From Paraburkholderia eburnea (GTDB lineage Bacteria > Pseudomonadota > Gammaproteobacteria > Burkholderiales > Burkholderiaceae), in assembly GCF_002917095.1 (NCBI RefSeq), contig NZ_PQGA01000002.1, forward strand, positions 558,001 through 622,000: DNA of 64,000 nucleotides. The letters are read 5' to 3'. The notes below the pieces were generated by a model, which was not told the origin of the DNA, did no database searches, and saw only the letters and a program-made list of their open reading frames with translations. Positions 33,889 to 42,084 of the stretch are shown in pieces. The translations under genes and the position numbers were made by a program. Each line of letters begins with the position of its first letter. Position 1 is the first letter of the stretch.

Positions 33889-35013
33889 AGCCGTATCGAC
33901 AATCCGCAGCACGACCAGGAAGTCGGCGTCGCCGACGCTACCCAGGACACCACCCGCATCGACGACGTGCGTATCGGCGCGGTGCGGCCGCTCATCTCGC
34001 CGGCGCTGCTGCTCGACGAACTGCCGGTGCCGCAGTCCACGCAGACGCTCGTTGAAACAAGCCGCGCGCAGATCGCCGATGTACTCGCGCAGCGCGACGA
34101 TCGTCTCGTGATCGTAGTCGGCCCCTGCTCGATCCACGACCACGATCAGGCGATCGAATACGCGAAACTGCTCAAGGAGAAGGCCGACACGCTCAAGGAC
34201 GATCTGCTGATCGTCATGCGCGTGTACTTCGAGAAGCCGCGCACGACGGTGGGCTGGAAGGGCTATATCAACGATCCGCGCCTCGACGGCAGTTTCCGCA
34301 TCAACGAAGGCCTGCGCGCGGCGCGGCAACTGCTGCTCGAAATCGACGCATTGGGCCTGCCCACCGGCACCGAATTCCTCGACCTGCTGAGCCCCCAATA
34401 CATCGCCGATCTGGTGGCGTGGGGCGCGATCGGAGCGCGCACGACCGAAAGCCAGAGCCATCGGCAACTCGCCTCGGGGCTGTCATGCCCGATTGGCTTC
34501 AAGAATGGCACGGACGGCGGCGTGCAGGTGGCGGCGGACGCCATCGTCGCGGCGAGCGCGAGCCACGCCTTCATGGGTATGACGAAGATGGGCATGGCCG
34601 CGATCTTCGAGACGCGCGGCAACCAGGATTGCCACGTGATCCTGCGTGGCGGCAAGAGCGGGCCGAACTATGACGCGGCCTCGGTGGCGGCTTGCTGCGC
34701 GGCATTGGCGAAGTCGGGGCTGCGCGAGGAAGTGATGATCGACTGCTCGCACGCGAACTCGAACAAGGCGCATCAGCGTCAGATCGAGGTGGCGCGCGAT
34801 ATCGGCGCGCAACTGGCGGGCGGCGAGAAGCGCATCGTCGGCGTGATGATCGAGAGCCACCTCGACGAAGGGCGCCAGGATCTGAAGCCGGGCGTGCCGC
34901 TCAAGCGGGGCGTGTCGATTACCGATGCGTGCATCAGCTGGGCGCAGACGGAACCGGTGCTCGACGGGCTGGCGGAAGCGGTGCGCGCGCGGCGCAAGAC
35001 CCTAGCGGGCTGA
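33886..35013 (+). CDS. aroG: 3-Deoxy-7-phosphoheptulonate synthase, class I (AroG type)
   Basis: A 375-residue DAHP synthase, the first step of the shikimate pathway (phosphoenolpyruvate plus erythrose 4-phosphate). Signature motifs are VVGPCSIHD, GWKGYINDP, GARTTESQSHR, CPIGFKNGTDG, ILRGGKSGPNY and DCSHANSNK. The N-terminal region resembles the feedback-regulated E. coli-type enzymes. The TTG start at 33886 gives the expected length, and GAGGAGA precedes it. A clear terminator follows. Confidence 0.95.
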   Translation: MSRIDNPQHDQEVGVADATQDTTRIDDVRIGAVRPLISPALLLDELPVPQSTQTLVETSRAQIADVLAQRDDRLVIVVGPCSIHDHDQAIEYAKLLKEKADTLKDDLLIVMRVYFEKPRTTVGWKGYINDPRLDGSFRINEGLRAARQLLLEIDALGLPTGTEFLDLLSPQYIADLVAWGAIGARTTESQSHRQLASGLSCPIGFKNGTDGGVQVAADAIVAASASHAFMGMTKMGMAAIFETRGNQDCHVILRGGKSGPNYDAASVAACCAALAKSGLREEVMIDCSHANSNKAHQRQIEVARDIGAQLAGGEKRIVGVMIESHLDEGRQDLKPGVPLKRGVSITDACISWAQTEPVLDGLAEAVRARRKTLAG

Positions 35014-35018
35014 AATGA

Positions 35019-35044
35019 CGGGAGCGTGTCGCTCCCGACTTTTT
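35019..35044 (+). terminator. aroG terminator
   Basis: CGGGAGCG-TGT-CGCTCCCG then ACTTTTT, 6 bases after the stop. Confidence 0.9.
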
Positions 35045-35279
35045 GCGCATAAAACAACGCGCGAGGCGAGCGATCGCGCGTATCCCAATCTGATTATTAG
35101 GAAAACGGAATAAATTCCGGCGCTGTACAGACGCGTAGTCTTATCGGGTCCATAATCAGGCATCAAACGAAGGATTGCTCTTGTGTCGGTCAGGAGCGGG
35201 CGGCTCAGCCTGGACAAGCGTAATAGCGGCATTGAAAAACCAATGTACTGAATTCGCAATCTCTCGAATGGAGGCGACG

Positions 35280-35477
35280 ATGACGCAGAATGAGGTGTTC
35301 GCTGTCTTCGAGCGATTGAATCGGGAGGGTCATGCCTCAATCGACCTGGATCATGCCTGCGCGGAATTTGCGAAATGGCTGGCAGGCGCGTGGGATGGAC
35401 TGGGTGAGCGTGACGTTGCGCTGCTGAGTTCCGTCGGCGCCACCTTGTGGCGCGAAGGCTATGCGAGGCGGTATTGA
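35280..35477 (+). CDS. Small protein of unknown function (65 residues)
   Basis: It begins MTQNEVFAVFERLNREGHAS, continues with an acidic helical region (DHACAEFAKWLAGAWDGLGE) and ends LWREGYARRY. I do not recognise the family. I chose the ATG at 35280, preceded by GGAGG at 8 bases; an in-frame ATG at 35268 is less well placed. It opens the small-protein island that runs to 39.4 kb. Confidence 0.6.
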   Translation: MTQNEVFAVFERLNREGHASIDLDHACAEFAKWLAGAWDGLGERDVALLSSVGATLWREGYARRY

Positions 35478-35595
35478 GACGGACCAGCGGCGAGCCGTTG
35501 TGCGCAGCGCGTGACGGATTTGTCACGGCATGATCGCTTCCCAGCGCGCTTGCAAGAGAACAAATTCTCCAACCTGAGCGTGACCGTGTGTCGAG

Positions 35596-36144
35596 TCAGA
35601 GCGACGTCAGTAAGCGGAGCTGGTGCTCGGTCTCGTTACCACTGATCAGCGAATACGCCCGTATTTCGTCGCGTTCGGCCAACAGAATGGACTCCGAATC
35701 AGAAAATTCATTCCACATCTCATCGCCGATCGAAATGGGCGCAGCGCGGGATCGGGCGAAGGATCTCAATAGTGAGCTTGCTTCACGCCGCAGGATGCGG
35801 AGGTCGCTGTTCAGGACATATGGCTGGCCGCCTGAACGAAAGACGAGATAGTGCGGGGTGAGATTTTGATCATTTTTCAAAGTGGACTCCGCATCCTGGA
35901 CTATGAGCGTGCGCTCGATTGCTCGGGCGCAATCACTGAAGGCCGCACTGAAGGCGCGGTCGATGTCGCTAAAAGGGCGGCCGGTGTGTGCCACCGTAAT
36001 CGACTGCTTTGGTGCGTCAGTCGCGAATTCCCGGAACGTGACTGGCAAGACGATGTAATACCAGGGGCGTCCTTCGCGGTCTGGCTGAAGTTCAACGGTT
36101 ACGCATATCTGCCAGCCGTTATACATCCCAAGGCAGGTTTCCAC
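35596..36144 (-). CDS. Island protein A1: METxL-NGWQ family, long form (182 residues)
   Basis: The first 80 residues (METCLGMYNGWQICV, then WYYIVLPVTFREF, and FSDIDRAFSAAFSDCARAIE) align with the 88-residue protein at 37187-37453 on the other strand, so the two are paralogues. The remaining 100 residues (HYLVFRSGGQPYVLNSDLRI) are extra. The start is a GTG at 36144 with GAGAGG 6 bases before; it matches the ATG start of the paralogue. Function unknown; probably cytoplasmic. Confidence 0.65.
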   Translation of the reverse strand: METCLGMYNGWQICVTVELQPDREGRPWYYIVLPVTFREFATDAPKQSITVAHTGRPFSDIDRAFSAAFSDCARAIERTLIVQDAESTLKNDQNLTPHYLVFRSGGQPYVLNSDLRILRREASSLLRSFARSRAAPISIGDEMWNEFSDSESILLAERDEIRAYSLISGNETEHQLRLLTSL

Positions 36145-36242
36145 AGGAACCTCTCACTGTGAGCGCAAGTCACTGCGCGTTGCCAGGAAAACCGGTTGCG
36201 GTGTGAAGGCGCGCCTGATGGGTCGGGTTTGGAGCGGTTGCG

Positions 36243-36482
36243 TCACCCGTTAAGAAGCGCCATGATCTGGCCGGCTTCGCGGTCCGAATCGTAGCTCGCC
36301 ATTCCATCCTTGCGCAGCAGCGCGCGAACGGACACAAACATGAGATAAGCGTCCGCGTCGACCTCGTGACGACCATCGTGGATGACTCCATCCAGTTCTG
36401 CACGTGCTTCCAGCGGAAGAAACCGGTCGACAATGTTTGAACCGTCTTGTCGAATCCACTTCAACAATTCCGTCCTGCCCAT
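36243..36482 (-). CDS. Small protein of unknown function (79 residues)
   Basis: It begins MGRTELLKWIRQDGSNIVDR and ends MASYDSDREAGQIMALLNG. It is mostly helical, with no recognisable family. I chose the ATG at 36482; the frame is open further up without support. It lies on the same strand as its neighbours A1 and B1, with about 70-100 bases between genes, and may be transcribed with them. Confidence 0.6.
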   Translation of the reverse strand: MGRTELLKWIRQDGSNIVDRFLPLEARAELDGVIHDGRHEVDADAYLMFVSVRALLRKDGMASYDSDREAGQIMALLNG

Positions 36483-36554
36483 ATCAAGCCTCCAATGTTG
36501 CCTGCAGATCCGGCCACACCGCGCCATTGGGCGGTGCGGGGAGAGAGGCATGGC

Positions 36555-36845
36555 TTACAACTGCAGGTCGAGGACGTGCGTGTTCTGGGCGCACGAGTCG
36601 ATGAGGTGTTCGGCATAGGCAGTCGATGCTCGTCGCGCGTCGCCAGCATTCTCGAAGGGCCTGACTGCTGCAAGTTTGAATACGCGGCTGCGGGGCGACC
36701 CTTCGGAGCTGCCCGGTTCCTGGATGCGCACAGCGGCGTCAAACCCTTCGTCGTAGTTATGCCCGCCGCCGGGCGTCGTGGCGCAATGCGGATAGACCAG
36801 AGGGTAAACCTCCAGCCCGCGATAGAGGCGGAAATCGGTAGTCAT
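36555..36845 (-). CDS. Island protein B1: RxYRGLEVYP family (96 residues)
   Basis: Paralogue of the protein at 38774-39064. Shared blocks are FRLYRGLEVYPLVYPH / [31 protein letters not shown] (identical), RSRVF and [17 protein letters not shown]. Overall identity by eye is above half over 96 aligned positions, with no length difference. It looks like a small alpha/beta protein without signal or membrane segment. I do not recognise a named family, and a function cannot be given. Confidence 0.75.
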   Translation of the reverse strand: MTTDFRLYRGLEVYPLVYPHCATTPGGGHNYDEGFDAAVRIQEPGSSEGSPRSRVFKLAAVRPFENAGDARRASTAYAEHLIDSCAQNTHVLDLQL

Positions 36846-37186
36846 GGAAACACTCTTGAGGCCGCATCACCACGCGGCATAACAGAGAACAGTGTGAGCG
36901 ACTGCATGCAGTCTCCACACGCCAGGCCGTGGTGTTCGGCCTGTGATGACAGTGAGCAGCCCGATTCCCATGGAACGGGTGGAGAGGGAGAGATCAGGAA
37001 CGGGCAATCAGTAAACTGATCCTACGCCCATTCCAGGATTTGTACAGTGAAAGTTCCCTGACGTCCGGTGCAGGCGCCCAGCCAAAGATATAAGCCTTGT
37101 GACTGGCCGGGATAGAGCGCACCATGGACTCGGGAATCGTACTTTCGATCTCGCGACGGTCTTCCCGGTTTTGGATGGGAGGCCGT
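36846..37186. other. Divergent region between B1 and A2; palindromes, no supported gene
   Basis: 341 bases. GACTGCATGCAGTC (36900-36913) is a perfect 14-base palindrome. CAGGCCG (36923-36929) is answered by CGGCCTG (36937-36943). A minus-strand open frame at 36994-37212 has no start or family I trust. Confidence 0.5.
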
Positions 37187-37453
37187 ATGGAAACACGCCT
37201 TGATACCTTCAATGGGTGGCAGATGAGAGCCTGCGTCGAAAGTAGGCCCGAGTCAGGACAGTCGCGCTACTACATCGTGGCGCCACTTTCATATAAAGAG
37301 TTTTCGGTGGCCGAATTCATTCATCCGGCCAAAGGGCGCTACACCCAGGCGTCATTCGACAATGCCGATGACGCTTTTTCCGTGGCATTCGGTGTTTGCC
37401 GGCGCGACATCATGGCCGCGATCAAATTGCGCATGGTGCAGAGCTTCAACTAG
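37187..37453 (+). CDS. Island protein A2: METxL-NGWQ family, short form (88 residues)
   Basis: It begins METRLDTFNGWQMRACVESR, continues with RYYIVAPLSYKEFS and ends with a helix (DNADDAFSVAFGVCRRDIMA). It corresponds to the N-terminal half of A1 (35596-36144). I chose the ATG at 37187, preceded by GGGAGG at 7 bases. It is the plus-strand partner of A1; function unknown. Confidence 0.72.
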   Translation: METRLDTFNGWQMRACVESRPESGQSRYYIVAPLSYKEFSVAEFIHPAKGRYTQASFDNADDAFSVAFGVCRRDIMAAIKLRMVQSFN

Positions 37454-37526
37454 CGAAGGCTCTACTTCCGGATGGCGTGCCTCGTGCTCGTGTACCGGTG
37501 CGTCGCTTTTAACCGCGTTAACCACG

Positions 37527-37751
37527 TTAACCGCGCGTGTCGACCCAGTTGCGTGCCCAGCGTCGCGAGTGCTGCAGTGCCTTCTCTTCGCTCGTGAAGT
37601 AATCGAGCGAATAAAACTGGTAACGGCCTTCGGTGCGCGCGTTATCGGTGCGTTCGAGCAGCAGGTTGGACGAAAAACTACCGTCGGGCAAACGATGCGC
37701 CGAGGGATGGACGGCATAGCCGTTGTATTGTTGAATTTGCTTGTTTTGCAT
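37527..37751 (-). CDS. Island protein C1: DGxFSSN / WARNW family (74 residues)
   Basis: It begins MQNKQIQQYNGYAVHPSAHR, continues LPDGSFSSNLLLER and ends EEKALQHSRRWARNWVDTRG. It resembles the 71-residue protein at 39156-39371 ([14 protein letters not shown] and [20 protein letters not shown]): a Pro-x-x-Arg/His-x-x-DG turn, then a final amphipathic helix with W-A-x-x-W. Start ATG 37751, with weak ribosome site; an ATG at 37787 is the alternative. Function unknown. Confidence 0.65.
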   Translation of the reverse strand: MQNKQIQQYNGYAVHPSAHRLPDGSFSSNLLLERTDNARTEGRYQFYSLDYFTSEEKALQHSRRWARNWVDTRG

Positions 37752-37990
37752 TTTAATTTTAATGATGCACGAATGCTCGCATTCCATGCGCAATGTGCGC
37801 GGACGTGCCGATTCAAAGCCATTGCGAGCTGAATCTGACGCAGTCGGAAAGCGAAGAAGGGCTATTGCAGCCAGAGAGGGATGAAGTGCAACGAGGCGCG
37901 TGGCGCCTGGCAAGCTACTGATTGAACAGATACGGCTTGCGGGGGAATCGCGCTAACTTTGGGAGACAATGCTCCGCGAGGATTCGCTGC

Positions 37991-38020
37991 AACCCGGCTT
38001 CCGTTACGGGAAGCCGGGTT
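37991..38020 (-). terminator. Hairpin after cspA
   Basis: AACCCGGCTTCC and GGAAGCCGGGTT around GTTACG, 9 bases past the cspA stop on the minus strand. It is strong in structure but lacks a T-run on that strand. Confidence 0.6.
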
Positions 38021-38029
38021 CTTCAAACT

Positions 38030-38233
38030 TTACAGCGGCGTGATGTTAGCCGCTTGCAGACCCTTCGGGCCTTGCTTCGTTTCGAAGGTCACTTTCTGGT
38101 TTTCAGCCAGCGTCTTGAAGCCGTCGGTTCTGATTTCGGAGAAGTGAGCGAACAGGTCGTCGCCGCCGTTGTCAGGAGCGATGAAGCCAAAGCCTTTGCT
38201 GTCGTTGAACCACTTAACAATACCGGTATCCAT
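38030..38233 (-). CDS. cspA: Cold-shock protein (CspA family)
   Basis: A 67-residue single-strand nucleic-acid-binding beta-barrel. RNP1 is [12 protein letters not shown]2 is DLFAHFSEI (Leu in place of the usual Val), and the start is [16 protein letters not shown]. It acts as an RNA chaperone. A frame upstream is open but runs through the leader. A promoter with TTGACG (38398-38403 complement) and 17-base spacing would give a leader of about 135 nt, as typical for cold-shock mRNAs. It sits inside the small-protein island, among genes of unknown function. Confidence 0.95.
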   Translation of the reverse strand: MDTGIVKWFNDSKGFGFIAPDNGGDDLFAHFSEIRTDGFKTLAENQKVTFETKQGPKGLQAANITPL

Positions 38234-38773
38234 GGAAAATCCTTGAGAAACAAATAGAAAAATTGTGCTCTGTGATAGAGCGCTTGAAGCGTCAAGGAGG
38301 GAGAGGACCACGAATACCGCTTGGCAGCGAGCAATTGATGAACAGCAATCGAACTTCTTGAACTTCGAGACAGACACTAACCGTTTAGTGGTGTCAGCGT
38401 CAATATTTATCTTGTAACTGTTTCGCGAGGCGGTCCGTTTTGTGGGCAAAACGATGTGGCCCTGCGAGGCTTCGCGCCATGCCTGGCGTGACGTGCGCGC
38501 TGGCGAGAGCGTGTTGCGCCCGATCGCCGCGAACGACGCTTTCTTTTTAGTGAATTCAACTTTCCCTATACAAACGTGGGGATCAGCGTACGATGACTGG
38601 ATCAGTCGACCTGCGACCGATCCCCGCGCCTCTTCTATCGCCTGTTCAGGCACCGAGCTGCTTCTCTTCCTCGCAGACCCCCTACGACAGCTTCGCACCG
38701 CAACGATGCGGCGTTCAGGCTGCGTCCCATTCTGGATCCTCCGCACGACGTGCGAGACCAAGGAGCTGGCTCC
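38234..38773. other. cspA leader/promoter region and gap before B2; no gene
   Basis: 540 bases without a supported gene. Nearest cspA lies the likely long leader. CACTAA-CCGT-TTAGTG (38375-38390) is an inverted repeat overlapping the predicted -10. The half nearer B2 shows nothing recognisable. Confidence 0.55.
38375..38403 (-). promoter_or_regulatory. Candidate cspA promoter
   Basis: On the minus strand TTGACG, 17 bases, TTAGTG. The -10 box lies in the inverted repeat CACTAA-N4-TTAGTG. Start of transcription would be about 135 bases before the ATG. Confidence 0.4.
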
Positions 38774-39064
38774 ATGACAACCACTGTGCGCTTTTACCGT
38801 GGTCTTGAGATTTACCCGTTTGTCTTTCCGCATTTGCCGACCCAGGCGGGTTTCGGCCGCAATTACGACGAGGGCTTCGATGCAGCGGTACGCATCCAGG
38901 AACCCGATGCGATTCCTCGTGCCCCGAGAAGCCGTGTTTTCGGCGTATTGGTCAAGACGCCGTTTCTGAATGCGGGCGATGCACGCCGGGCGTCCATTGC
39001 GTATGCCGAGCATCTTATCGATATGTGCTCGCCAGGTGAGACTGTGCTCGACATGAAGGCTTGA
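38774..39064 (+). CDS. Island protein B2: RxYRGLEVYP family (96 residues)
   Basis: Paralogue of B1 (36555-36845): [20 protein letters not shown] at the start, [15 protein letters not shown] identical, [15 protein letters not shown] near the end. The ATG at 38774 (GGAGCTGGCTCC before it) gives the same length as B1, 96 residues. It is followed 91 bases later by C2 on the same strand. Function unknown; no signal or membrane segment. Confidence 0.75.
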   Translation: MTTTVRFYRGLEIYPFVFPHLPTQAGFGRNYDEGFDAAVRIQEPDAIPRAPRSRVFGVLVKTPFLNAGDARRASIAYAEHLIDMCSPGETVLDMKA

Positions 39065-39155
39065 GCGGATTGCGGTCGGCGGGTAACGACTGGAGAAGTC
39101 AGATCGACAGAATTCCACTGTCCCCGTGACCGGATACATTTTAAGAGGTAGCAAT

Positions 39156-39371
39156 ATGCGTTTGAATTCGACACGTTTCCGGATAGATCCCACGCCGCGT
39201 CGTGCGGATGGTGAGTACATGGCACATGTGCGCATCAGCACGAACCGCCCAGATGGCAGCGAATACGACGTTCATCTGAGCGGAGACCTCGCCGGATTTG
39301 AAATTCGCGAGGATGCAATCGCCTATGCGCAAAGCTGGGCGGAACAGTGGCTCTATGCGCGTTTTGGCTAG
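39156..39371 (+). CDS. Island protein C2: DGxxxxH / WAEQW family (71 residues)
   Basis: It begins [20 protein letters not shown], continues [20 protein letters not shown] and ends [20 protein letters not shown]. It resembles C1 (37527-37751). AAGAGG lies 7 bases before the ATG at 39156. It is the last gene of the island; function unknown. Confidence 0.68.
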   Translation: MRLNSTRFRIDPTPRRADGEYMAHVRISTNRPDGSEYDVHLSGDLAGFEIREDAIAYAQSWAEQWLYARFG

Positions 39372-39409
39372 AAGCGCGACTTCACATTCTTTCCGCCAGA
39401 CGCAGAGAT

Positions 39410-39451
39410 AGCCTGATAGCGCACGCGATTCCGTCTCGCGGCGATCAGGCT
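39410..39451 (+). terminator. Possible terminator hairpin after C2
   Basis: AGCCTGAT (39410-39417) answered by ATCAGGCT (39444-39451), with an inner CGCG-rich loop that could fold further. No T-run. Confidence 0.3.
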
Positions 39452-39606
39452 CGCTGTTGACCTAGATTGCGTCGTTTCGTCGACGCAACTCCCGAAGCGC
39501 AACCAGAAATCAGGGTAAACATCAGATCCGCCTTGAAGTGCTTTCAAATGGTTGGTGTACGGAGTATATTTCCGGTCACGACGACATGCGATAAATGGAG
39601 GAAGAC

Positions 39607-41502
39607 ATGCAGTTCCATCTCAACGGTTTTCACGTTGGCGACCCGACGATCGAAGCGGCCGCCGAAAGCGGCCCACAAAGTCCGACACTCGATTCTGTCG
39701 ATGTGCTGATCGTCGGAAGCGGGCCCGCCGGGCTTGTGCTTGCGGCGCAACTCGCGCGCTTTCCTTCCATCAGGACGCGTATTGTCGAGCGTCGCAATGG
39801 ACCGTTGCAGATGGGGCAGGCCGATGGCGTGGCGTGCCGGACCGTCGAGATGTTCGAAGCATTCGGCCTTAGCGACCGTCTGCTGCGCGAGGCATATTGG
39901 GTCAATGAAACGGTATTCTGGCGGCCCGATCAGCAGGACCGCGGCGCCATCAAGCGTACCGGTCGTGTTCAGGACACCGAAACAGGTTTGTCGGAGTTTC
40001 CGCACGTCATCGTCAATCAGGCGCGCATCCAGGACTATCTGCTCGATGTGATGCGTTGCTCGGCACATCGGCTCGAACCCGATTACGGCCTCGAAGTCGT
40101 CGATGTCGTGCGTGAAAACGCGGGTGACTACCCGGTGCGCGTCACACTGCGTCGCACCGATGCGGACGGCGCCGCCGAACCGGTCGTCGTGCGGGCGCGC
40201 TACGTCGTGGGTTGCGACGGCGCGCGTAGCCGTGTGCGTACGGCCATCGGGCAAACGTTGCGTGGCGATGCGGCCAATCATGCGTGGGGCGTGATGGACG
40301 CGCTCGCCGTCACCGACTTCCCGGACATCCGCCTCAAAGCCGCGATCCAGTCCGCGAGCAAAGGCAATCTGCTCCTCATTCCGCGCGAGGGCGGTTATCT
40401 CGTGCGCTTTTACGTCGATCTCGGCGAGGTCACGCCGGAGAATCGCGACAGCATCAAGCAGACGGGCGTGGACCGCATTATCGAAACCGCGCAGCGAATC
40501 CTGCAGCCTTATACGCTTGATGTGAAGGAGGTCGCGTGGTTCTCGGTGTACGAAGTGGGGCAGCGTCTGACCGACCGCTTCGACGATGCGCTCGCGGCGG
40601 ACGACACGTCTCGTGAGCCGCGCGTGTTCATCGCCGGCGATGCTTGTCATACGCATAGCGCGAAGGCCGGACAGGGCATGAACGTGTCGATGCAGGACGG
40701 CTTCAATCTAGGCTGGAAACTCGCCGCCGTGCTGGAAGGGCGCAGCGACACGGATCTGCTGCGCACTTATTCGGACGAGCGTCAACCTGTCGCCCAGGAG
40801 CTGATAGATTTCGACAAGGAATGGTCCGCGATGATGGCCGCGCCGCCGAGGGACCCGAACCGGCCCGAAGCGGGCGGCGTCGATCCCGCCGAATTGCAGG
40901 CGTATTTCGTGCGGGCGGGACGCTATACGGCCGGCGTCGCGACGCGTTACAGGCCTGGCACGCTTACGGGCAGCGCAACGCATCAGGCGCTCGCCAGCGG
41001 CTTTACGATCGGCACGCGGTTTCACTCGGCGCCGGTGATCCGGCTCGCGGACGCGAAACCTGTCCATCTCGGCCATGCCGCGCGTGCGGACGGCCGCTGG
41101 CGTCTCTACGCGTTCGCCGACGCAAGCCAGGAAGCGCTCCGCGCGCTGTGCGAGCGTCTCGTGGGAGCGCCCGATTCCGTGCTGCGCCTCGCTACGCCCG
41201 AAGGCGCTGACATCGACAGCGTGCTCGACGTGCGCGCGGTGTTGCAGCAAGCGCATCGCGAGGTGCGTGTGGAAGCGCTGCACGGCCTTCTGCTGCCGCG
41301 CAAGGGCCGCTATGGCCTGGTCGATTACGAGAAAGCATTTACGAGCGACGCGGCGGCTGATATCTTCGACGCGCGCGGCATTGACCGCGAACGAGGCGCG
41401 CTCGTGGTGGTCCGTCCCGACCAGTACGTCGCCCATGTTTTACCTCTGGACGCCTACGCGGAGTTGAGCGCCTTCTTCCGGCCGATATTCCGCAAGCGTT
41501 GA
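39607..41502 (+). CDS. mobA: FAD-dependent aromatic hydroxylase, 3-hydroxybenzoate 4-monooxygenase-like
   Basis: A 631-residue class A flavoprotein hydroxylase with the phenol-2-monooxygenase/MobA architecture. The FAD motif is VLIVGSGPAGLVLAA (about residue 33), the DG motif is VVGCDGARSRVRTAIG, and the GD motif is RVFIAGDACHTHSAKAGQGM. A C-terminal thioredoxin-like dimerisation domain spans about residues 470-625. Length and the adjacent MarR gene match Comamonas MobA/MobR, which converts 3-hydroxybenzoate to protocatechuate. Phenol hydroxylase is the alternative. ATG 39607 has GGAGG 7 bases upstream. Confidence 0.82.
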   Translation: MQFHLNGFHVGDPTIEAAAESGPQSPTLDSVDVLIVGSGPAGLVLAAQLARFPSIRTRIVERRNGPLQMGQADGVACRTVEMFEAFGLSDRLLREAYWVNETVFWRPDQQDRGAIKRTGRVQDTETGLSEFPHVIVNQARIQDYLLDVMRCSAHRLEPDYGLEVVDVVRENAGDYPVRVTLRRTDADGAAEPVVVRARYVVGCDGARSRVRTAIGQTLRGDAANHAWGVMDALAVTDFPDIRLKAAIQSASKGNLLLIPREGGYLVRFYVDLGEVTPENRDSIKQTGVDRIIETAQRILQPYTLDVKEVAWFSVYEVGQRLTDRFDDALAADDTSREPRVFIAGDACHTHSAKAGQGMNVSMQDGFNLGWKLAAVLEGRSDTDLLRTYSDERQPVAQELIDFDKEWSAMMAAPPRDPNRPEAGGVDPAELQAYFVRAGRYTAGVATRYRPGTLTGSATHQALASGFTIGTRFHSAPVIRLADAKPVHLGHAARADGRWRLYAFADASQEALRALCERLVGAPDSVLRLATPEGADIDSVLDVRAVLQQAHREVRVEALHGLLLPRKGRYGLVDYEKAFTSDAAADIFDARGIDRERGALVVVRPDQYVAHVLPLDAYAELSAFFRPIFRKR

Positions 41503-41987
41503 CTGGCTTCGACACTGCAAAATTGGCAATCAAACTGGACAAGCACGCGGAGAAGCGCGCCGACGAGGCCGAGGCGCTCGCAAGATTCACCGGCAGCCTC
41601 GTGCGGCGTGCGCAGCAGCGCCACGTCGCGGTATGGTTGAGCGAAGTCTCCGCCGAGATCACGAGCGTGCAGTACGCCGCGCTCGAAATCCTGCACGACA
41701 GGCCGGGAATCAATCAGCGGCAGCTTGGCGACGATCTCGACGTGGATCGCTCGACCATTGCCGATCTCGTCGCGCGCATGGTTCGCAACGATCTCGTTCG
41801 GCGTACTGATGACCCGATCGACAAGCGCAGCTATGTGCTGTTCCTGACCGCGAGCGGCAAGAAGCAACTCGCGGCCTTGCGCCCGCGTGTCGAGGAGGTC
41901 GAGCGTATTCTGACTGCCAGGCTCGCTGCGGAGGAAGTTCTGCAGTTGCGGCGTCTGCTGTTGGCGCTTTTGCCGCCCCAGGTATAG
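41499..41987 (+). CDS. mobR: MarR family regulator (MobR-like), TTG start overlapping the hydroxylase
   Basis: A 162-residue MarR-type protein. The recognition helix region is NQRQLGDDLDVDRSTIADLV and the wing is VRRTDDPIDKRSYVLFLTAS. Its TTG start overlaps the hydroxylase TGA (TTGA), so translation is probably coupled. In Comamonas, MobR represses mobA and responds to 3-hydroxybenzoate; here it lies downstream rather than divergent. The role is inferred from position and family. Confidence 0.85.
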   Translation: MTGFDTAKLAIKLDKHAEKRADEAEALARFTGSLVRRAQQRHVAVWLSEVSAEITSVQYAALEILHDRPGINQRQLGDDLDVDRSTIADLVARMVRNDLVRRTDDPIDKRSYVLFLTASGKKQLAALRPRVEEVERILTARLAAEEVLQLRRLLLALLPPQV

Positions 41988-42084
41988 CGCTGGCCGATCC
42001 CGGCAGTCTTGCCCGGCTCGACGGCATCGTTAGGCGATCGAGCCGCACCGCACGCGTGCGTCAGCGGACGATGCGCCGCCTGGC

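Noticed and set aside
31582..34467. Minus-strand open frame of 961 codons opposite the beta-propeller, sterol desaturase and aroG genes
   Set aside because: It is Arg/His/Val-rich with no family, and three well-identified genes lie opposite. It arises from high GC third-position bias.
36994..37212. 72-codon minus-strand frame in the small-protein island
   Set aside because: No ribosome site, no similarity to the island families, and it overlaps the A2 start region.
38030..39241. 403-codon frame that includes cspA at its C terminus
   Set aside because: The upstream 336 codons run through the cspA leader and opposite B2; cspA has its own start with a normal length.
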